From contig DOFA01000124.1 in assembly GCA_003532195.1 (NCBI GenBank), positions 11,524 through 20,299 on the forward strand: a stretch of DNA of 8,776 bases, written 5' to 3'. Source of the DNA: Clostridiales bacterium (lineage in GTDB: Bacteria; Bacillota; Clostridia; Saccharofermentanales; UBA5734). The notes below the pieces were generated by a model. It made no database searches and was not told the DNA's origin. It saw only the letters and a program-made list of their open reading frames with translations. The position numbers were made by a program, and so were the translations under genes. Every line of letters starts with the position of its first letter. Position 1 is the stretch's first letter. Below are positions 6,475 to 8,776 of this stretch, in pieces.

Positions 6475-7011
6475 ATGCTTGTTTATCCCAAAATGGAAAA
6501 TTTGCTTCCCAAGGCGGAAAACCGCTATACTCTGGCAATCCTGGTTGCCAAGAGAGCCCGTCAGCTTGTTGATGGAGCACGGCAGATGGTCGATTCCGAC
6601 TCACCGAACCTGGTGACCGTTGCCTGTGAAGAACTGGCCCTCGACAAGTTCCGCGGCATCAAGGGCATCAGAACCGTTTTCATCCCCCTGCGGCCTGAAA
6701 TCGAAGCCGCCCGCCTGGCCGCCCGAACGGCTGCTGACCAGGCCAGTCTTGCGGATGCAATTCGCGAATCTGTCGACGCCGTTTCTGATGACCTGATCAT
6801 GATCGATGAGCCGGACGCCGACCTGTTCCAGACCGAAGTGCTTGAACGCGCCATGGCACCGGAATCAGTGGAAGACCTGGAAGAAGAAGACCAGGATCAA
6901 ATCGATGCTGAAAAACCTGTATCAATGGAATCAGATGAAATGGATGCCGAAGCGGCAGATTTTATGGCCGTATCAGAGAAAGAGGACAGCGAAAGCGAGG
7001 AAAATGCCTGA
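6475..7011 (+). CDS. rpoZ: RNA polymerase omega subunit with long acidic C-terminal extension
   Basis: Omega binds and stabilises the beta' subunit of RNA polymerase and, in some bacteria, is part of a ppGpp site. Residues 7-60 form the omega domain: MENLLPKAENRYTLAIL, then VAKRARQLVDGARQM and NLVTVACEELALDKF. Typical omegas of this phylum have about 65-90 residues; this one has 178. Residues 61-110 include an Ala-rich, probably helical stretch (EIEAARLAARTAADQASLADAI). Residues 133-178 are strongly acidic: 21 of 46 are Asp or Glu and only two are Lys. No second known domain is visible. The start at 6475 has AGGAGG at 6463-6468 with 6-base spacing. Position after gmk supports the assignment. 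The stop overlaps the glyQS start by one base (TGATG). Confidence 0.9.
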   Translation: MLVYPKMENLLPKAENRYTLAILVAKRARQLVDGARQMVDSDSPNLVTVACEELALDKFRGIKGIRTVFIPLRPEIEAARLAARTAADQASLADAIRESVDAVSDDLIMIDEPDADLFQTEVLERAMAPESVEDLEEEDQDQIDAEKPVSMESDEMDAEAADFMAVSEKEDSESEENA

Positions 7012-8399
7012 TGACCGTCGATAAGACCATGGATAAAATTGTCGCCTTGGCGCGCAACCGCGGATTCATTTTTCCCGGTTCCGAGATTTATGGCGGACTC
7101 GCCAACAGCTGGGATTACGGTCCGCTCGGCGTTCTTTTGAAAAACAACGTCAAGGCAGCCTGGTGGCAGAAGTTCGTACAGGAAAACCCTTACAACGTCG
7201 GGGTGGATTGTGCGATCCTCATGAATCCGCAGGTCTGGGTGGCATCTGGTCATGTCGGTGGTTTTTCCGATCCGCTTATCGACTGCAAACAATGCAAGTC
7301 CCGCCATCGTGCGGACAAGCTCATTGAGGACTACAACCTGACGAACGCGATCGAAATGCGCGTCGATGGTTGGGACAACGACCAGCTGGTCGGTTATATC
7401 CGGTCTGAAAACATCCCCTGCCCGGATTGCGGCGGCCACGAGTTTACGGATGTCCGCAAGTTCAACCTGATGTTCAAGACTTTCCAGGGCGTGACTGAAG
7501 ACAGCAAAGCTGAGCTTTATTTGAGGCCCGAGACCGCCCAGGGAATCTTCGTCAACTTCAAGAATGTCCAGCGGACAACCCGCCGCAAGATTCCGTTTGG
7601 CATCTGCCAGATCGGCAAGGCGTTCCGCAATGAGATCACACCGGGCAATTTCACGTTCCGGACCCGCGAGTTCGAGCAGATGGAACTTGAATTTTTCTGT
7701 GAACCAGGAACCGATCTGGAATGGTTTGCCTATTGGCGCAGCTTTTGCCATCAGTGGCTGCTCGACTTGGGCATCAAGGAATCGGAACTTCGTTTGCGTG
7801 ACCATACGGCGGAAGAACTCTCGTTCTATTCCAAGGCAACGACAGACTTTGAATTCGAGTTCCCGTTTGGCTGGGGCGAATTATGGGGCATTGCCGACCG
7901 AACCGACTATGATTTGAAACAGCACATGGAACATGCGCGCGAGGACCTCTCCTATTTCGATCCGGCGACCAATTCGAAGTACGTCCCATATGTTGTCGAG
8001 CCGTCACTCGGCGCAGACCGGGTCGCATTGGCATTTTTGTGCAGTGCCTACGACGAGGAGGAAATTGCACCTGGAGATATCCGTACGGTTCTTCGCTTTT
8101 CACCCGCTCTGGCTCCGGTCAAGATTGCGGTCCTGCCCTTGTCTGCCAAGCTCAGTGAAGCAGCCGAACCTGTTTATCATGCCCTGTCAAAAAAATGGTC
8201 CTGCGAATTCGACGACCGCCAGTCAATCGGCAAACGATATCGCCGGCAGGATGAAATCGGAACACCTTACTGCGTTACTTACGACTTCCAGACAGCGGAC
8301 GATCAATGTGTCACCGTCCGGGAGCGTGACAGCATGGCGCAGGTCCGTATTCCGATTGATGAACTTGAAAATTATTTTTCTGGCCGTTTTGCGTTCTGA
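7011..8399 (+). CDS. glyQS: Glycyl-tRNA synthetase, alpha2 (eukaryote-like) type
   Basis: This class II enzyme attaches glycine to tRNA-Gly using ATP. The 462-residue length and layout fit the one-chain dimer form found in Bacillota, not the alpha2beta2 form. It shows GFIFPGSEIYGGLANSWDYG at 18-37 (motif 1 region), a zinc-ribbon-like cysteine set Cys92/Cys95 and Cys137/Cys140, LRPETAQGIFVNF at 171-183, motif 2 with FRNEITPGNFTFRTREFEQM at 205-224, motif 3 with EPSLGADRVALAFL at 330-343, and a C-terminal anticodon-binding domain from about 365 (LAPVKIAVLPLS). ATG 7011 overlaps the rpoZ stop, with GAGGA at 6997-7001 as a modest ribosome site, so translation probably depends on rpoZ. An internal ATG at 7029 is less likely. 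No T-box leader, the usual Bacillota control of glyQS, is seen upstream. Confidence 0.97.
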   Translation: MTVDKTMDKIVALARNRGFIFPGSEIYGGLANSWDYGPLGVLLKNNVKAAWWQKFVQENPYNVGVDCAILMNPQVWVASGHVGGFSDPLIDCKQCKSRHRADKLIEDYNLTNAIEMRVDGWDNDQLVGYIRSENIPCPDCGGHEFTDVRKFNLMFKTFQGVTEDSKAELYLRPETAQGIFVNFKNVQRTTRRKIPFGICQIGKAFRNEITPGNFTFRTREFEQMELEFFCEPGTDLEWFAYWRSFCHQWLLDLGIKESELRLRDHTAEELSFYSKATTDFEFEFPFGWGELWGIADRTDYDLKQHMEHAREDLSYFDPATNSKYVPYVVEPSLGADRVALAFLCSAYDEEEIAPGDIRTVLRFSPALAPVKIAVLPLSAKLSEAAEPVYHALSKKWSCEFDDRQSIGKRYRRQDEIGTPYCVTYDFQTADDQCVTVRERDSMAQVRIPIDELENYFSGRFAF

Positions 8400-8410
8400 A
8401 ATGTCCGGTC

Positions 8411-8439
8411 TATACAAGTCTATAGGAATGTGTTAAAAT
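8411..8439 (+). promoter_or_regulatory. ppdK: Candidate extended -10 promoter for ppdK
   Basis: A -10 TAAAAT (8434-8439) preceded by TG at 8431-8432 (extended -10) lies 17 bases after TATACA (8411-8416, four of six matches to TTGACA). The predicted start is near 8446, giving a leader of about 93 bases. A short inverted repeat CTATA/TATAG (8410-8414, 8421-8425) overlaps the -35. Confidence 0.6.
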
Positions 8440-8450
8440 ATTTGGACAAT

Positions 8451-8484
8451 TGAGTACGACGAAATAGAGTGTATTCATTTTTTT
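8451..8484 (+). terminator. Terminator-like hairpin with T7 run in the glyQS-ppdK gap
   Basis: TGAGTAC (8451-8457) can pair with GTATTCA (8471-8477), with one G-U pair and a 13-base loop, and TTTTTTT (8478-8484) follows directly. This may end the glyQS transcript. It lies just downstream of the predicted ppdK start, so it could also act as an attenuator. The stem is AT-rich and short, so strength is uncertain. Confidence 0.45.
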
Positions 8485-8495
8485 ACGACCGAATT

Positions 8496-8519
8496 ACCTG
8501 ATTCAGATACCTTTCAGAT
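8496..8519 (+). repeat. Imperfect direct repeat ACCT-TTCAGAT before ppdK
   Basis: ACCTGATTCAGAT (8496-8508) is followed directly by ACCTTTCAGAT (8509-8519). The two TTCAGAT cores start 11 bases apart, about one DNA helical turn, and end just before the Shine-Dalgarno. It could be a regulator site or chance. Confidence 0.4.
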
Positions 8520-8538
8520 GTCAAGAGGAGGACGAACC

Positions 8539-8776
8539 ATGACCAAGTATGTATACATGTTTGCCGAGGGTAACGCTGGGATGCGCAACCTGCTCGGCGG
8601 CAAAGGCGCCAATCTGGCCGAGATGACCGGACTGGGACTGCCGGTGCCCCGCGGGTTCACCATTACAACCGAAGCCTGCACCCGTTACTATGACGATGGT
8701 GAGAAGATCAGTGCAGACATTGAAAAGGAAATATTTGACACGCTTGCGCACACAGAATCAATCATCGGCAAGAAGT
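8539..8776 (+). CDS. ppdK: Pyruvate phosphate dikinase, N-terminal part (cut by window edge)
   Basis: PPDK interconverts pyruvate, ATP and phosphate with phosphoenolpyruvate, AMP and pyrophosphate. In many anaerobic Clostridia it works in pyrophosphate-linked glycolysis or PEP formation. Only the first 79 residues, of about 870-890 usual, are present. They begin MTKYVYMFAEGNAGM and carry the nucleotide-binding segment LLGGKGANLAEMTGLGLPVP at 18-37, where Lys22 matches the known ATP-site lysine, then RGFTITTEAC. ATG 8539 has AGGAGG at 8526-8531 with 7-base spacing. It seems to have its own promoter and a structured leader of about 90 bases. Confidence 0.95.
   Translation, partial: MTKYVYMFAEGNAGMRNLLGGKGANLAEMTGLGLPVPRGFTITTEACTRYYDDGEKISADIEKEIFDTLAHTESIIGKK

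Noticed and set aside
6897..7805. A 302-codon open frame on the - strand opposite rpoZ/glyQS
   Set aside because: It is antisense to well-conserved GlyRS sequence, has no recognisable motif, and is better explained as a codon-bias shadow.
1..8776. Mobile elements, CRISPR arrays, tRNA/rRNA genes, toxin-antitoxin or defence cassettes
   Set aside because: I looked for terminal repeats, spaced direct repeats, tRNA-like folds and transposase or integrase motifs and found none. Every long gene belongs to a known housekeeping or broadly conserved family.

Overview
The window looks like an ordinary stretch of chromosome from a GC-rich member of the Bacillota, most likely an uncultured or little-studied Clostridia-type anaerobe. 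Four things point there: the order yicC/yloC-remA-gmk-rpoZ, which is the Bacillus/Clostridium arrangement; an HPr with a regulatory-serine motif; a one-subunit (alpha2) glycyl-tRNA synthetase; and pyruvate phosphate dikinase. All genes are on the + strand, with strong AGGAGG-type ribosome binding sites and very tight spacing. I cannot name the genus from sequence alone.

Layout. (1) Positions 1-1351: the end of an upstream gene (possibly tsaE), then tsaB and rimI, overlapping in an operon for tRNA t6A modification and ribosomal protein acetylation. (2) Positions 1352-1503: an AT-rich gap with a small inverted repeat and a near-consensus sigma-A promoter. (3) Positions 1504-4475: an HPr-like phosphocarrier or regulator, uvrC (nucleotide excision repair, with an unusual insert) and a calcineurin-like metallophosphoesterase, probably one transcript. 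(4) Positions 4476-4596: a second promoter and leader. (5) Positions 4597-8399: yicC (endoribonuclease), remA (DNA-binding regulator), gmk (guanylate kinase), rpoZ (RNA polymerase omega with a long acidic tail) and glyQS (glycyl-tRNA synthetase). remA/gmk and rpoZ/glyQS overlap at stop/start, so these genes are probably translationally coupled. (6) Positions 8400-8538: a promoter, a terminator-like hairpin and short repeats. (7) From 8539: the start of ppdK, cut by the window edge.

The genes cover information processing (tRNA modification, tRNA charging, transcription, RNA turnover, DNA repair) plus nucleotide and central carbon metabolism. I found no mobile element, CRISPR array, tRNA/rRNA gene or defence cassette, and I do not see a new multi-gene system. 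The points worth following up are local: an omega subunit more than twice the usual length with an acidic tail, an HPr with altered residues next to its active-site His, a UvrC nuclease domain with an insert carrying an in-frame 12-bp duplication, a TsaB tail made of a hexanucleotide repeat, and a structured ppdK leader.
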